Counted from the stretch's first letter, positions 9,754-22,631 are shown. The stretch: DNA of 64,000 nt from Sanguinoderma infundibulare (GCA_032821775.1 JAVLRN010000001.1:992001-1056000); one strand, 5' to 3'. The notes: generated from the sequence alone by a model not told the origin. Numbers and translations: made by a program.

Positions 9754-10512
9754 GTCGAGTTTCACCGTCAACGTCAACAGTAGATGAACAGTTGGAAGCA
9801 ATCCAGTGCTCCGTGCTGCAGCTCAAATTATTGACAAGTTTCCCACGTATTCGATCCATGAACACAATCCTATACAGCACGCCAAATAACCAGATCCTGG
9901 ACCTAATCAAACGATTCGTAGATTGCAGAATAAGTACAGGATGACAAACAACTAATGCTCTCGATATACTATAAAACAAATTACGGGGCCTAGGGATGGG
10001 GGAATGAGGGTCAAACAAGGATGGTACGCTGTACAAGTGTGAAAAGTACGCAGTACAATGTCAGGTAGGTGCGGAGCAGGAGGGAGAGAGTGCAAGCAGG
10101 AAGCGATATAAAAGGCGAGTAGATGTTAGGGGGTTTCTTGGTTCTTGGTTGGCGTTGTATAGTGCACGGGGCGAGAAAGCGAGAAGAGCGAGTTATATGT
10201 GGACGAAACACCTGTGGATGCGGATGTTGCAAAATACAATTGCGCGATGCTGGTAATATATTCGAGGAGAGGATCCCGGAATGCATGATGGTCCGCGGAG
10301 GCAGGCCGAGGGGACGACGGGACCGGGGAGGATACTAAACAGGGTTCATAGCGAGCCGGCATAGGTATAATCCCGCACGCGTCGGGATGGCGCCCGGGGG
10401 CGATTATGGGAGCAGTACGAGGTCAAATGAATGACGAGATATGCATGCGATCTTGTTTTCGACGAGACGGCTTGCGGAAGTCCTACGAGGCCGACCAGGA
10501 CCAGTGACAACT
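9754..10512. other. PUF 3' UTR and promoter of the methyltransferase gene
   Basis: Both flanking genes are on the minus strand, so this 760-bp stretch should hold the 3' UTR of the PUF gene and the promoter of the methyltransferase. The part near 9,850-10,000 is AT-rich. No gene is supported. Confidence 0.45.
10107..10114 (+). promoter_or_regulatory. TATA-box-like motif facing the PUF gene from its 3' side
   Basis: TATAAAAG is read on the plus strand, opposite to both neighbouring genes. If functional it would drive a transcript antisense to the PUF gene. It may also be a chance match in an AT-rich 3' region. Confidence 0.2.
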
Positions 10513-13500
10513 TCACATGCCGTACGCGAACGACTGGCGTTGGTAGGGATCTGCGACGCCGACCGGGAACGCGTTGCCGTACGAAGACACAGCAGAGAAC
10601 GCCCCAGCATGCGTGTGTGGAGGCGTGAGACCGGGACTGTGGTTGCTCGAGCCTTGCATCACATAGCTGTCGATCGAGTGCGTCGGAAGACCAGCGTGTA
10701 GCGGTGCCGCGTGGAGGCCCGGTCCACCCTGAAGGGCGTACAGGCCGTTTTGCGTGGTGTACGCATCCGCCAAGGCACCGGCCTGTAGGTGGGACATATG
10801 GCGGCCCGCGCTATGGCCGTGGCTCATTCCCATGCCCTGATTGCCGAGGGACATGTTAACGAGTCCCTGCTGGCTGGGAGGGTAGCCACCACCACCACTG
10901 AACGTGCCGTTGTGCTCGCGCTGGAGCTTGTTCTGGATCCGCTTCCCGTACGGTGTGTTACGGATCAGCGGCAGGACAGGGCGGATACCCTCCACGAGGA
11001 GGGCACGTTGGCCGGGCTCGGCGTAGTCAAGCGCGGTCTGTATTTATACCCACGTTCAGCACACCCTGCACGGCTGAGCAACAAGTGTGATGGAAAAGCG
11101 TACCTGCACGCAATAATTGCCATAGGAATCTCTCAACAGTTTCTCCAGGCGCGTTCGGTTTAGAAGCTCTCCGATCAATATCTTCCGCGTGTTGTGTTCA
11201 GCGACGCGGACACACTTGTAAAGGTAAACCCGATCTGATGAGACGAGAGAAGATATGCCCACAAAAGGTATGTGCGCACCTTCTCGATAACGTTCGAGCT
11301 GAACTTCTGAACGGACAAGGCACAAACGTTGCCCGTAAACTGGCGAATAACCGCGTCGCTGAAGCGATTGTCGTTCAGGTCCAGGATGTATTGTACCACC
11401 TGGCAAATTTAGCCACATCAGCATCAGAACTATGCGGAGTTTGCGTGCAACGCCCAGCAATGAAAACCTACATAGTTCCCGTAAGGATCCTGCACGAGCG
11501 TGAGCGCGTTGTACGTGATTTCGTTCACAAGCTGGACACGTTGATGCTCCGAGGCGTGGTCGATGCAGCGCTGGAGCACACAGCACCCATGGCGGTGAGT
11601 CGCGACCTCGACGCAGTTCGCCGCGACAGCGTTGTAAATAAACTGTACGCCACGCGAGTTGGTTAGTTTGCGTCCGTGAAGGCATCGGGAGAGACGCCCT
11701 CACCTGGTTATCCTCTGGCGCAAGCTTGTTGAGGCACTTCTGGATGACGTGGTTTCCGTTGAGGTCCTTGATGAGCACGACGACGTGCAGACTCAATGCA
11801 AGGATGATGGAGTGAATCTGGACGTTCCCGACGTTAGTCTACCGAGTCCGTGTAAATAGCATAAAGAGGGATTGACTGGTGTGACACTCGCCTGCCTGCG
11901 GGTGGAAAGGAAGTCGATCATCTTCTGGACCGCGCGAGTGCCGTGCATGTTCAGAGAAATGTTGACAAGGTCCTGCGCAACAGACTCGCAGATCACGTTC
12001 CGCTGCTCGTCCGTCGAGTACTCCAGGAGCTTCTGGCAGAGGTAGTTGCCGAAAGGATCTATGGAGCCTAGTTAGCAACGTAAACGAGCTGCGGAGATGA
12101 ATAACCATACCCGTCATGAGGTCCGCGAAGTGACCGAAGGTCTCACGGAAGATCATGTCGCGGTGTTCCGGAACACCCTCCTCGAGCTTCTTCTGGAGAT
12201 AGCGACAGCCGTGCTGGTCCTTGCAAAGCTGCGGGATCTCACCAGCAAGGTCCTCCAGACGCGTACCCGCGAACCGGTTGACTACGTCCGATACATCAAC
12301 ACAACATCACGAGAGGCCTAGTGATGAGGACGTACACTCACGGTCGATGTCACCGCGCTTGTGCTTAGGCCCGTGCAAACCATTCATCTTCCCGTCCGCT
12401 CCGTTCGCACGTCCATTCATGTTGAAGCCGTACTTCGCCCCGTTGTGGTGGTACAACGCCGTCGAACCTGTAGCATTGATGGCGGAGCTGCCGCGACCAG
12501 AAGCCTCAAACCCATACGAGTTGAAGCGTCCTCCATCAATGCTGCCTGGAAGCCCGTACACACCATCACCGCCGTACTGCTTAATAGTGATACGGTGCGT
12601 GAACATCATGATCTGAAACGCAGCGCCCGTAAACTCAAGCGTACCTCGTCGATCCCTGACTGAATGGAGTTGAAGCTGAGCGGACTACCATCGAACTGGC
12701 TGGAGGGCATGCGAGACAACGATGGGTTGAGCTCGCTGTCTTCACTGAGCTGCCGGGATATCTGGGCGCTAATGATGCCGTTGACGTTGTGAGGGTCGCC
12801 AGAGAGCGGGGTGCCAGGAGCCTTCGCCAGCTGCCCGGCGGAATTGGGCATACCGGGAAGCGGAGTAGCAGGAACAGACCGGGCAGAGGTGATCGACGAG
12901 AGCGTGTCATGAAGGCTTAGTGGCGAACCGCGGCGAGACGAGAGGCCTTGTGCGAGGCCTTGGGACACCTGCTGCAGGAGAGGCGTGGTAGTGCCGGACA
13001 CAGCACCATTCGGCTTGGCACCAGAAAGTTCGCCCAGCGCGGGAGACAAGCTCATGGTCGGGTTCGTCACGTTCCGGCGATCCGAGCGGCTCAAGCTTTC
13101 AGGGATACGCCCGCTGCCGTTGAATTGTGGCCACTCCGAGGATTTCTGCTCAGCGTGGAGAGTGATGTCCGAGATCGATGCGGTGGGAGTAAAGGGAGAG
13201 AACAACTTAGCATGCGAGGAGATGGCGGTGAGGAGGGAACCGGAAGTATAACGCACCTTGTTGGCGTAGCCGTTCGCGTACTTGTCTTCGTCCGAAGTCG
13301 GCAGGTGACGCATCGCGTCTAAAACACGTCAGACGGTGATTGAAGCCAGAGAACAGACGGGTACGCACTGTGCATCTCCTGATCCAGCTGTTCGTCCAAC
13401 ATCATCCCCGCATTGTACACGCCGGGGTAGTCGTTCGCGTACCGACCGCTGTTGGAACGGAGGATGGATTGGGGGATGGCGCCCGAGGGCGTGGAGATGC

Positions 13501-14233
13501 GCTCGGCGCGCTCACCTGCAAGGGAGAGGCCCTGCAAGTGACCGGCGAGGTCCTCGTCATGTTCGCTGGCGGAAGTGCGACGACTGGCAGGCATGCTCTT
13601 GGCACCTCCGGGACGTGCGAAGGACTGGTTGCTGGAGGGCATTTCCGGGGAATGGTTGACGGATGGGGCGTAGGTAACCGACTTACGTTTGTCGGCCTTG
13701 CCGACAGCCTGGGAGAGGACGTCCGGGTCGACGACCGAGCGCGAGAGGCTCGAGGGATAAGTCGGGGAGTGGTCGTCGCTCAAGACTGCGTTGACACGGG
13801 GAGGGGTGGTAGGGGCGGAGACGGCGAGGTGCTGGTCGAGGGGAATGGTGAGGAGCTCTCGGGCCTGCTGCTGCTCGAGGGCGCGCATTTGATCCTCGAA
13901 CATCTTGCGCTGGAGGACGCGTTGACGCTCGTGCTCCATGCGCTTGAGAGTGCGCTGGTGTTTGCCGAAAGACAGCAGGTCAGCTTACGCGAACGCGAGA
14001 AGATCGGCCACGAGGTGAAGAACGCACAGCAGACACGTCCGAGACATTACCACCGAGCCTCTACGGAGACGGGAGCGGAAGAGAGCGAGAGTGAGCGGGA
14101 TTGGGAGAGAAGGGGAGAAGACGGAACGCACCGAATCTGCGAGGTCCAAGAAGGCAGGCGGGCCCTGAATCCTCCCGTCGGCCTGTTGACGAGTCTCGGT
14201 GGGGGAAGTAGAGGCATCCAAAGTAGTACTCAT
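10513..14233 (-). CDS. Pumilio/PUF-family RNA-binding protein
   Basis: Twelve exons from the ATG at 14233 join to 986 residues. Approximate exons: 14233-14132, 13954-13369, 13318-13257, 13205-12645, 12612-12342, 12281-12111, 12058-11892, 11817-11704, 11642-11472, 11399-11280, 11214-11104, 11037-10513. The first 520 residues are Ser/Pro-rich and probably disordered. The PUM homology domain starts near residue 528 (LNRFAGTRLEDLAGEIPQL). Its repeats carry typical recognition helices: DQHGCRYLQKKL, DPFGNYLCQKLL, NMHGTRAVQKMI, DLNGNHVIQKCL, HRHGCCVLQRCI, DPYGNYVVQYIL, QKFSSNVIEK and DSYGNYCVQ, which gives eight. It should bind mRNA 3' UTRs and control decay or translation. A Gly/His/Tyr-rich tail follows. 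One intron appears to use a GC donor (11891-11890). Family identity is certain; the yeast counterpart is not assigned. Confidence 0.93.
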
Positions 14234-16515
14234 AGTGAAAGAAGGACGGGGAATACTTTTGCTCCAAGGTGGTGAACAAGAACAGATTGAGCAGAACGGT
14301 TAGAGTAGTGAGTGAGATAAGCCTAATTGCACAAGGGTAATCCTGCGTCGCGAGGCCAGCACAGCGGTCTGTGAGCGAGATGGGGGGCGGGGGGAGGTGT
14401 TGATGGGGACGGGTACTGACCTGCCAGCTGATTTTTAGCCCGTCTATAACGACTATGTTGGTACAATGTATCGGGAGCACTGGCGGGGTGGGGGTGAGGA
14501 CGAGAAGGGTGAGCTGGAGGACTGGACGCACGCTGGGGCGAATTTTGAGAGCGGAGGATGTGGAGAGCGGTGAGAAGGACTATTAGCGGAGTACAGGGCG
14601 TCCTGACTGGGGAAGAGCAAGCCACGAGCGACCCCTGATTTTAAACCTCCGACGACCTCCACGGCCGAGCCTTTAACGCCCCTTGAAACCCCCATCAGCC
14701 TTCGCTTTCGCCCGTCTCCTTTTGCCTCGCCCTCGCCGCCGCCAAATCCCTGTCCCATACCCGCTCCTTTCACATTCTATTCGTGCTTCTCATTATTTCT
14801 CGCCTCCATCTCTTCCAGATCTCCGTCCCCGTCATGCTTCCGCTGTACGCGCACGCGCTCCCCGAAAAGGTGATTCCCGATCGCAGACTGGCGCGCGTCG
14901 CTGGCTTTACACATAATCGGCTCTCCTCCCGTTATCCGACCTAGCCGTGCGACATACCATTCATGATCTGCACGCTTATAGCAAAGCCTCAAACCAACAG
15001 TCCTATTAAGCACCCACTAGCTTTCTCTAATTGCTCTCCAAGTCCCTTATGCCACTCCGTTTGTGGACGCCCTCCGACTCATGCATGCCTCCCTCTTCAA
15101 ACCTCTCCGCGTAATGAATGCCTGTACATGTGCGCCCGCAGCCGACGAGTGCGACGCCAGCCCGCGTTCGCATGCGCCCACAAACACTTTTGCGGCCCTT
15201 GCCTGCCTCTCCCAACATTCTCCCGACCTCGCCACGTCCGATGCAATTTTCTCGCATTTCCATCTGCCGTCTCCTGCACAATGGCCTGACGCACGGCCCA
15301 TCGGTCCTTCGCCAACACCCGACGTGATTCGTGAGGAGGCCGCGTGAAGGGCGGGCGCGGGAACTTCTCGGATGGGAAGCCCACACCGTGCCCATAGCCA
15401 AGCTCCCATCGCCACCCCGCACCCGGCACCAACCAAGCCCATCGCCTTCACCGCCAAGCTTCCCATTGCCAGTCATCAATGCCAATGTCATGCCACACTG
15501 CAACTTGCCACCGTCTGTAATGCCGCCGCCTTCGCGCTCCCTCACGACGGCCCAAGTACAACTCGCGATTCATAAGTCCTTTGACGCTTCGTGATGCGCC
15601 GCGGCCAGCCCCAGCTCCTCTCCCTCGGTCCCTGTTCCCTAAACGCATCTTTGATCCTTGATCCTCCAATCTTACGATCCACCATGAGCTGCGCTCCACA
15701 TGCGCCCGACCCCGCTGCCATAGGGACAACCGGCCAGGATGTCGCCCAAATACACCCCGCCCGTCGGCTCTCTCCCACTTTCAACTTAATGTTGATTGTC
15801 GTCAGACTCTTATCCCATTCCCTGTACCTAACCGTACCTGGCCACAGCAACAAACCGAGAACGTCAGCAGAAACGTCGCCGGACCGTCGTGACGTCGAAC
15901 AGAAGCCAAACAAGCACTCCAGAGCATTCTCACCATGCCAGGAGCAACACTCGTGCTGATATCCGCATGAGCCCGAGCTCTGACAGGTCCCAAGACAAAA
16001 CAGTTCAGCCGCTTCCTGCTCGCGGGCTGTCGCGCCACAATTTTTGCATTTTGCTTCCGCGCGCGCGTCCGAAGCGAGCGAACCCTGAGCCAGAACGAAG
16101 TCCAGCTCCCGGCTGCCAACAGGTGCCATGATGATCGAATCGGCGGACCCGCACCCCCGTCCCCAACCCGGTCGCCGCGGGTACATTGTGAATCCGAACC
16201 CGCCTGCCGATAACCCTCACAAGGCAAGCCAGCCTTCCACGTTTCCGCCAAGCCAGCTCTAACAGCGCAGCGGATGCAGACCCGTCGGACGACGGTGGCG
16301 AACATGCGTATGTAAACTAAGTCGTAAAGCACAACATCAAGTATGGTAGCAGCACAAGCACGAAAGTGTGCGTAAAGAGCGTACGTACGTGTACGTCGGC
16401 AGTGCCGAAGCAATAAAAGCGATAGTGTACCATGTCCGGCAAGACGCTGCGCTCGCATCTGCTCGGGTAGGGTGATCGACGAACCGTAAAGCCAAATGCT
16501 CTGGCCGCCCGCCGC
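14234..16515. other. 2.3-kb stretch with no recognisable gene
   Basis: The part next to 14,233 should be promoter and leader of the PUF gene. The remainder carries long open frames on both strands (for example 15542-16186 minus, which is Cys-rich). None resembles a known protein, and they overlap on opposite strands, as GC-rich non-coding DNA often does. I found no repeat, RNA gene or transposon signature. Confidence 0.4.
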
Positions 16516-19500
16516 TCACGAGCTCACGACCAAAGGCGGCGACCGCGCCACGGGCCCCTCGACGCTCACGACTTTCTCGCGCCCGTTGGTCGTCCGCCGT
16601 CTCGCGTCGTACTCCGACTCGCACGGCGGCGCACCATTACTAGCGTCCGCAATCACCTTTCCCTCCACAACCTCCTCCTCCTCGTCACCCCCATCTCTGG
16701 CAGTGGTACCGGTGCCGGTTCCGAGGCCACGGATCGTCCTCCGATCGTCTTCGTCATCACCCGCTTCCCCAGCGTCGACGTCAGCAGCCTCACCAGCACC
16801 GTCCGCCGCATCAGCCGATGCTTGCGCCTCTGAGTCCGGCGCCTCCGCCACCGGCTTTACCGACGGCTTCTGACTCGCAGTGTTCGTGTACCGCCCGCGC
16901 AGCGTCAAGAACCCTGTCAGCGGCGCGAGGTCGAGAAACGCACGCGCCTTGCGCGGCGTCGGCGTCGCCTTCAAGTTCGTCGGCGTCGACGTCCCACTCG
17001 CAGGCGGGGTGCTGCTCCTGCTCGCAGCCGCCGTCGTGCTGTCCAAGTCTTCCGATGATGATCCCGATGCGGACGCGCACGCAGCGTGCTTGTCGGCAGG
17101 CGCATCTTCGCCGCCAGCATCCGGACATGACGTCGGGTCAATGGACACGGAAGATTTCGCCGGGCCAGCCGAGTCCGACTGCAGGGACGAGATTGACACA
17201 GACGAAGGCACGACGCGGTGGCCGCTGTAGGCGAGGCGTGTGCGTGAGCGTCGTATCAGAAGCTGAGAACGCTGCATGCAGCGTAACTCGAATCAAACGC
17301 TTACGGGATGCTGCGCTGCTGGTTGTCCGTGAGAGTCAACAGCAGGTTCTTGATGTTCGGCAGAGTGTGGCGCATGTCCAACGCACGCAGGTTGCGCTCA
17401 CTCATGAGCTTAAAGTATCCGGGTACCTTAGGCTTAGCGGATAGCGTCGGAATAGAAATAGCGCTCAGCTCACCATCTCGATATCCTTGTTGAGCAGAAA
17501 TACGCCATACTCGAAGCGGTACGTGTCGACACCTTTCGAAAAGAGCGGGAAACTGGCGCGACGTATATTAATAACGCAAAGGCGATAGATAACGGGAATG
17601 CGACTTACTTCCTGGGGCCAACCATGGCGGAGATACCGTCCTTGATCATACTCCGGCTACCCACGCATGTCACTGGATAGACAAGTCTGTGGCCCATGTA
17701 GGCGGCCAGAAGTTGGACCAACTGCGCAGCGTGCCCTAACGCCGTGGCTACGCCATCTTCCGTTACTTCTTTGAATGCCGGTAATGACAGCGGAGGCCCA
17801 GGGTCGGTAGCGGCCACAGGGATCGGAAGGGGCACGTTTAAAATGGAAAATAGCAGGTCCGGAGGAGAAACCAGCTCTATGGGGTATATGAAAGAAACGA
17901 TGGATATCAGGTTGTTGCGCATAATCGGGAGGAGGTTGCGAAGAGATGATAGCCGGGCCCTAGACAGGCATGCGTCAACTTGTGAGAAAAATAGCGGGTG
18001 GATCGTTTACAAACCGCTCCTCGGCGATAGCCTCCTCTGTGCGCGATTCTTCTCCCTCGTCTTGGTCATGCAGGCACTGTGCCTGCTGGAGTAGTTCGCG
18101 TCGCCTGCGCAGGTCTTCTCTTCGGGCGGCTATGCGCTCTCGCACTGATGGTGACGTGACACAGTCAGCAATGGTGCAGGTACAAATCCGGATCCAATAC
18201 TGACAGGATTCCGCCTCGCGGTCGATTTGTGATCGCTCGTTGTGCAGTTCGGCCACCCACGCTTCCCGCTCAGAGGTTTCCCGAGTCTTCAGACGAGGTA
18301 GGTCAGACAGATCACCAAACAGAAGACCCAGGAGAACACGCGAAGGCCTAGTCTTACCGCGTGTCCATCACCTTGGCATTCAAGCACTTACCAACATATT
18401 TGCCTCGTTGTGCACAACGGCCTTGTCGATCTGGCGGACCACTTCACCCAACGACTGCTCCGTATCCAATATAACGGATTGGAGGTTGATCAGCCTAGAA
18501 AGTATTCAGTAACAACATTCTCGCTTCAATGGGTCTTCCGGACGTACTTCAGGACATCCTGCCAGTTCGCCGACTTGACGGCACGCTTCCGTCGAAAGTG
18601 AGGCGTCGTCGTCCCATCAAGCTCACTAATGGTGGGGCTAGTGGGCATGTCGTCCAGGCTACCGTCGAGTCTTGGGGTTTGCAGCCCTTTCTCTCCTACC
18701 GGCCCTCTCACCTTGTGCGCCCCCGTCTCGGGATCCGAGTTGTAGCCCTCACTCGGACTGGGCGCCCGCGATGGAGAGCGTGACCGTAGTGAGCGAGCAG
18801 GCAGGTAGAGAGTCTCGCCAGAAGACAGGGAGATCAGCAGCGTGTTGAATGGAATGTGAGATGGGTTGGCAGCGAGCTAAACGAATACAATTGTCAGGCA
18901 GCGAGAAGCAAAACGCGGCCATTGAGCTTACATCCTGCGGTACGGATTTCAACTGGTTAAGAACCACCTCCCACGACTCCAGGACCTTCCAGTGAGAATT
19001 GTCCATGGCGTCATCCGACTGCTTCTCCTTCCCTTTGCCCTTCGCATCAACAGACTTTCTTGACCGCGTGCTATCCGACGCGCGAAAGGTACTCTCGCTC
19101 TCCTGATCTATACGACCCCAGATGTCCACCCGCATCTGGGCACCGCTTAAATCGGTCCCAGGTGCGAACTCATACCGACTTAGCTGGAAGACAGGATTGG
19201 TTGACGGCCAGTGTATGGGAGAGATATAGTCTGGGACAGGAAGAGGATCATCCAGGGTTAGATGGAGCGCCTCTCCTTGTGGCGAGCCGTGAGGCAGGTT
19301 CGAAGAGGCAGAAGTGGAGCGTCCAGGTAGGGAAGAGGTCGAAGACCGGGCCTTCTGAGGCAAAGGAATCGCAGGGGTTGAAGGGGATTTCGGCGTTTTG
19401 CCATTCGGCAATGAAGCCGACGATGACTTTCCTTGTGTGTTGAACATGGTCTTGATAGAAGGAGAAGAAGGCGAAAGAGAGTGTCGCGTGGGTGTGGTTG

Positions 19501-20398
19501 GGGACCGCGGCGTCTGGGCAGAGCTCACGGTGCCACGTCTGGGCGTAGGTTTCGCCGACGTGCCATTCTTGAGCGGTGTCTTGTCTTTCGTAGGCCGGGA
19601 TGGACTAGTCGGCCGCGAGGGAGATGGCGAGTGGTGCTGCACCCGGTCACCATTAGGAGTGCCAGGGCGTGACTGATTAAGGTGAGAGTCGCACGACAGC
19701 AGAGTAATGGTGACAAAAGTCTCTACAAGGCGCGAATGGACTATCTTCTCTAGACTCTTTTGAGAAGTGTCTCTGAGCAAGTCAGGAAAGAAGACAGAAG
19801 GAGAGGTGCCGAGGCCGGCGGACGGCGCCGAGACGGAGGGAGCTTGGAGAGAGTGAGAGGAAGCGACTGAGAGCGGACGAGAGCGATGGGTAGAGTGACT
19901 GGGTGCTGTGGATCCAATGTTGGAAGAGCGTCTTGCAAGCTTGGGACTGGAGGAGCCGGCAGAAGTGGACAACGGTATGCTGGCCTTGGATGACGTCCGC
20001 CTGCGTATGGTAGGCTCACCGGAGCGATCAAAACTACCCACAGTCGCGTCCTCATCACTTCTGGGAGCGGAATGGATAGAGCTAGCGGTCGATATCCGTC
20101 GTCCGCGTTTCCTGCCCACGGTCACGTCAAGGTCGTCTGACAAGTGGCCATATGGAGTGAATTGAGGTTGTGCAGACGGTTTCGTGAGAGCGGAAGCGAA
20201 TGCATCGCGGACGGGGAAGGGTGTTAGATTGCGGACTTGGATAGAAGTTATATGGCGAATACGACGCTGGTCCGAAACATAATGTTCGGTAATGAACGAT
20301 GTTGAGGATTAAGTGGAGCTCACCGACAAAGTGGATGCCGCGTACGATGCAACGTGATCATCGGGTCCATTCCATGACGAGAAGTACGATGTTTGCAT
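16516..20398 (-). CDS. UVRAG/Vps38-like subunit of the Vps34 PI3-kinase complex
   Basis: Ten exons from the ATG at 20398 join to 1,104 residues. Approximate exons: 20398-20324, 20266-18932, 18876-18548, 18494-18392, 18286-18205, 18144-18015, 17959-17609, 17552-17474, 17426-17305, 17224-16516. After the N-terminal segment (RRIRHITSIQVRNLTPFPVR) comes a Ser/Pro-rich region, then a C2-like region around residues 320-500 (SRYEFAPGTDLSGAQMRVDI). A coiled coil follows (RERIAARREDLRRRRELLQQ). The conserved C-terminal core has LRNLLPIMRNNLISIVSFIY, YRFEYGVFLLNKDIEMV and LRALDMRHTLPNIKNLLLTL, ending in an acidic low-complexity tail. In yeast and animals this subunit directs Vps34 complex II to endosomal and vacuolar sorting. 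The family call rests on the domain order and core motifs. Atg14-type proteins share the same superfamily, so Vps38/UVRAG is the preferred assignment and not the only one. Confidence 0.82.
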
Positions 20399-20745
20399 AT
20401 TCCAGGGACGTCCGGATTAGAATACCAGAGAGTGCAAGCCGAAGGATGGGGCGAGAACGAGGCGGGTATGTCAGAAGAACACTCTAGAGGAGCATAAGGT
20501 AGATGTGCAGCGAAATGCGACGATTATGGCGGCGATTAATGGGAAATTGTGGTCGAGAGAGATGGCCAGAGTCGTGGCCGTCGTCGCGAACGATGTGGAG
20601 GAGTGCTGGAGCGAAGGCATGCAGACGGAGCGGACAGGTCTGACGCGCGTGAATTTCGCGCCACCGCGTAGCCCTCGGCCTCAGCCACTCCCAAGAACGC
20701 TCGTTTCTCTCAGGCAACGGTCATTCCCACTTCCTTCGTCTCGCC
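20399..20745. promoter_or_regulatory. Shared divergent promoter region
   Basis: The UVRAG-like gene (-) and the unknown gene at 20746 (+) start 347 bp apart in opposite directions, so their promoters overlap here. No clear TATA or CCAAT element stands out. Confidence 0.45.
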
Positions 20746-22315
20746 ATGCCTCCCAAGCCACGTCCAATCCGCAAACCCTCCTCCGCGTCCGCTAATCTCA
20801 ATACAGGACCGGCGGGGCCTCCCAAGGATGCGACCATTACAGCAAGTACTTCAATGCCACCACCACCAGACCCAGCCCCGCCGCTTGGGATATTGGAAGG
20901 AGAAATCACTGCACTGTCTTCCTGTCTCCAGGTCCGTAAACAATCCCTCTGGCTAACCAAAGTTTATACAAAGCCTCGGTTACACGCGCAGACTGCAGTC
21001 ATCAAGACAGGACAGATCTACGGCTTTTACACCGACGTCAAGAGGCTGTATGTTCTACCTGCACAAGTCTCACTTCGCTCATCGCTCAACAACGTTACAG
21101 AGGCATCCAACAATACGCACCCAAACCACCACGATCGCTAACTTCGGCGCTGGGAAGGGAGATCGTCAAGTACGACCAGCTCTGTGACGCCATGGAGTCG
21201 CATCTCGTACGTGCCTACCCGCATCCCAATCCTTCCCCGCGCTCAACCCTTCCCAGCTCCGCGCCATAACCGTCCTCCAACGCGACGCCGCGCGCGAAGA
21301 ACAACGCATCAAAGCCGAGGAAGAGGCAGCAGCAGCAGCCATCCCCAAGCCACCTTCTCCGACCAGAACCTCCCCGCCCGGCTCCCCATCCCAACCTCAA
21401 ACCCAACCCGAGACCCTCCCCGACGGCGCCATCCGCGCGCGCATCCCCGGCGCGGGTGTCCACGTCGCGCGACGCCAATCCACCATATCCCTCTCCTCCC
21501 TCTCCCGCCCCGCCGCCCCGCACAAGCTCGACGTCTCCGCGTCCGCGCTGCGCATACACCCGGACGAGATGATCCCCAGCGGCCTCTCCTCCCCCGTCAC
21601 GCTCGCCCCCCGTTCCGCCCGCGCGCCGTCCCTGCCCCCCGACCTCGTCATGGCCGCCCTGAACGACCCCTCCAACCGCCCGGTCGACATCGACCTCACC
21701 GTTGACGGCGACATCGACATGGCCGGGCCTAGCGGCTCGCGCGGCATGGTCCATCACATGGACCCCACCATGGGCAGCTCGGCCGACAAGCCCATCGAGC
21801 TCGATCTCGACATGGAGATCGAGTTCTTCCCGAGCGACCCTTCGGCCGGGCAGCATGGGCCGAGCGCGAACATGTTTGGGCATGCAGGCCCGACCCAGCA
21901 GGGCCCGATGCTCAAGCCGAAGCAGGAGGAGCCGATCGACCTCGACTTGCTTGGTCCATTCCAGTCTCCGGGTGGAGGGCACGACATCTTCGCGACCCTC
22001 GGGAATTCCGCGCCAGGCGGTGTGCCCATTCCCTCCTCAGCGTCGGCGTCCGACGCGCAGAAGGCTCCGATTGGAGCGCCTTCCCCCGGGACTATATTGG
22101 CTAGCTTTGCAGGATCCTCACGAGCGGGCCATGGCCCTGCTGGAGGGGGCTCTTTTGACTTCGACATGCAATTCGATCCCAATTTCCTCCAAGCCCAGGG
22201 TAGCGGTGGCGACATCGACATGATCGGCATGGACGATATATTCACCATGGCTGGAGTCCACCCCCCAGGCTCCAGCAACCAAGGTGCCGCTCCCAGCTCA
22301 AGCTCAACTTCATAG
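20746..22315 (+). CDS. Unknown acidic protein with a conserved-looking N-terminal helical part
   Basis: Three exons (20746-21047, 21101-21206, 21257-22315) join to 488 residues. A 69-nt in-frame segment at 20932-21000 could also be removed as an intron (donor gtccgt, branch-like ctaac, acceptor cgcag), giving 465. The first part has a helical look (KTGQIYGFYTDVKRL, LGREIVKYDQLCDAMESHLL, ITVLQRDAAREEQRIKAEEE). The second half is Ser/Pro-rich and then rich in Asp, Leu, Ile and Met (PVDIDLTVDGDIDMAG, KPIELDLDMEIEF, EEPIDLDLLGPF, SGGDIDMIGMDDIF). Such repeated acidic-hydrophobic patches resemble transcription activation or SUMO-interaction segments; that is an inference. I do not recognise the family. 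A subunit of a transcription complex is possible. Confidence 0.7.
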
Positions 22316-22631
22316 CCACCCCTTCTTCCACATATACCTCACACGCGCCACGTCTAGAATGCACCACATTACATTGTTATAGCACTAGCGAACTAATCAT
22401 ACTGAGCAGTGGGGGGGTTGACGTGACATATGGGCTGTATGATATAATACGGTAACGCAACAACATCGCGTCCACAATCCACCCGTCGGGAGTACGGCAC
22501 ATTACGAGCACAATTTCGACTATACAACCATAAGTAACTTTGCGTCGCTCGACGTGAGAATAGCGTCTTCGAGTCTCCAGCCTCCCGGACGAGCTGCGCT
22601 CGGTCATCACTGTTCGTGCAGGACAGGACGT
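22316..22631. other. Convergent 3' region
   Basis: About 316 bp between the stop codons of the unknown gene (+) and the GYF gene (-). It is AT-richer than the flanks and contains no gene. Confidence 0.5.

Noticed and set aside
15542..16186. Cys-rich 214-codon minus-strand frame as a possible secreted protein
   Set aside because: No signal peptide, no regular cysteine spacing, and the opposite strand is equally open. Not enough to call a gene.
18749..20143. Long minus-strand frame taken as a gene of its own
   Set aside because: It begins at a TTG codon and is only one exon of the UVRAG-like gene, which starts at the ATG at 20398 and continues through spliced exons to 16516.
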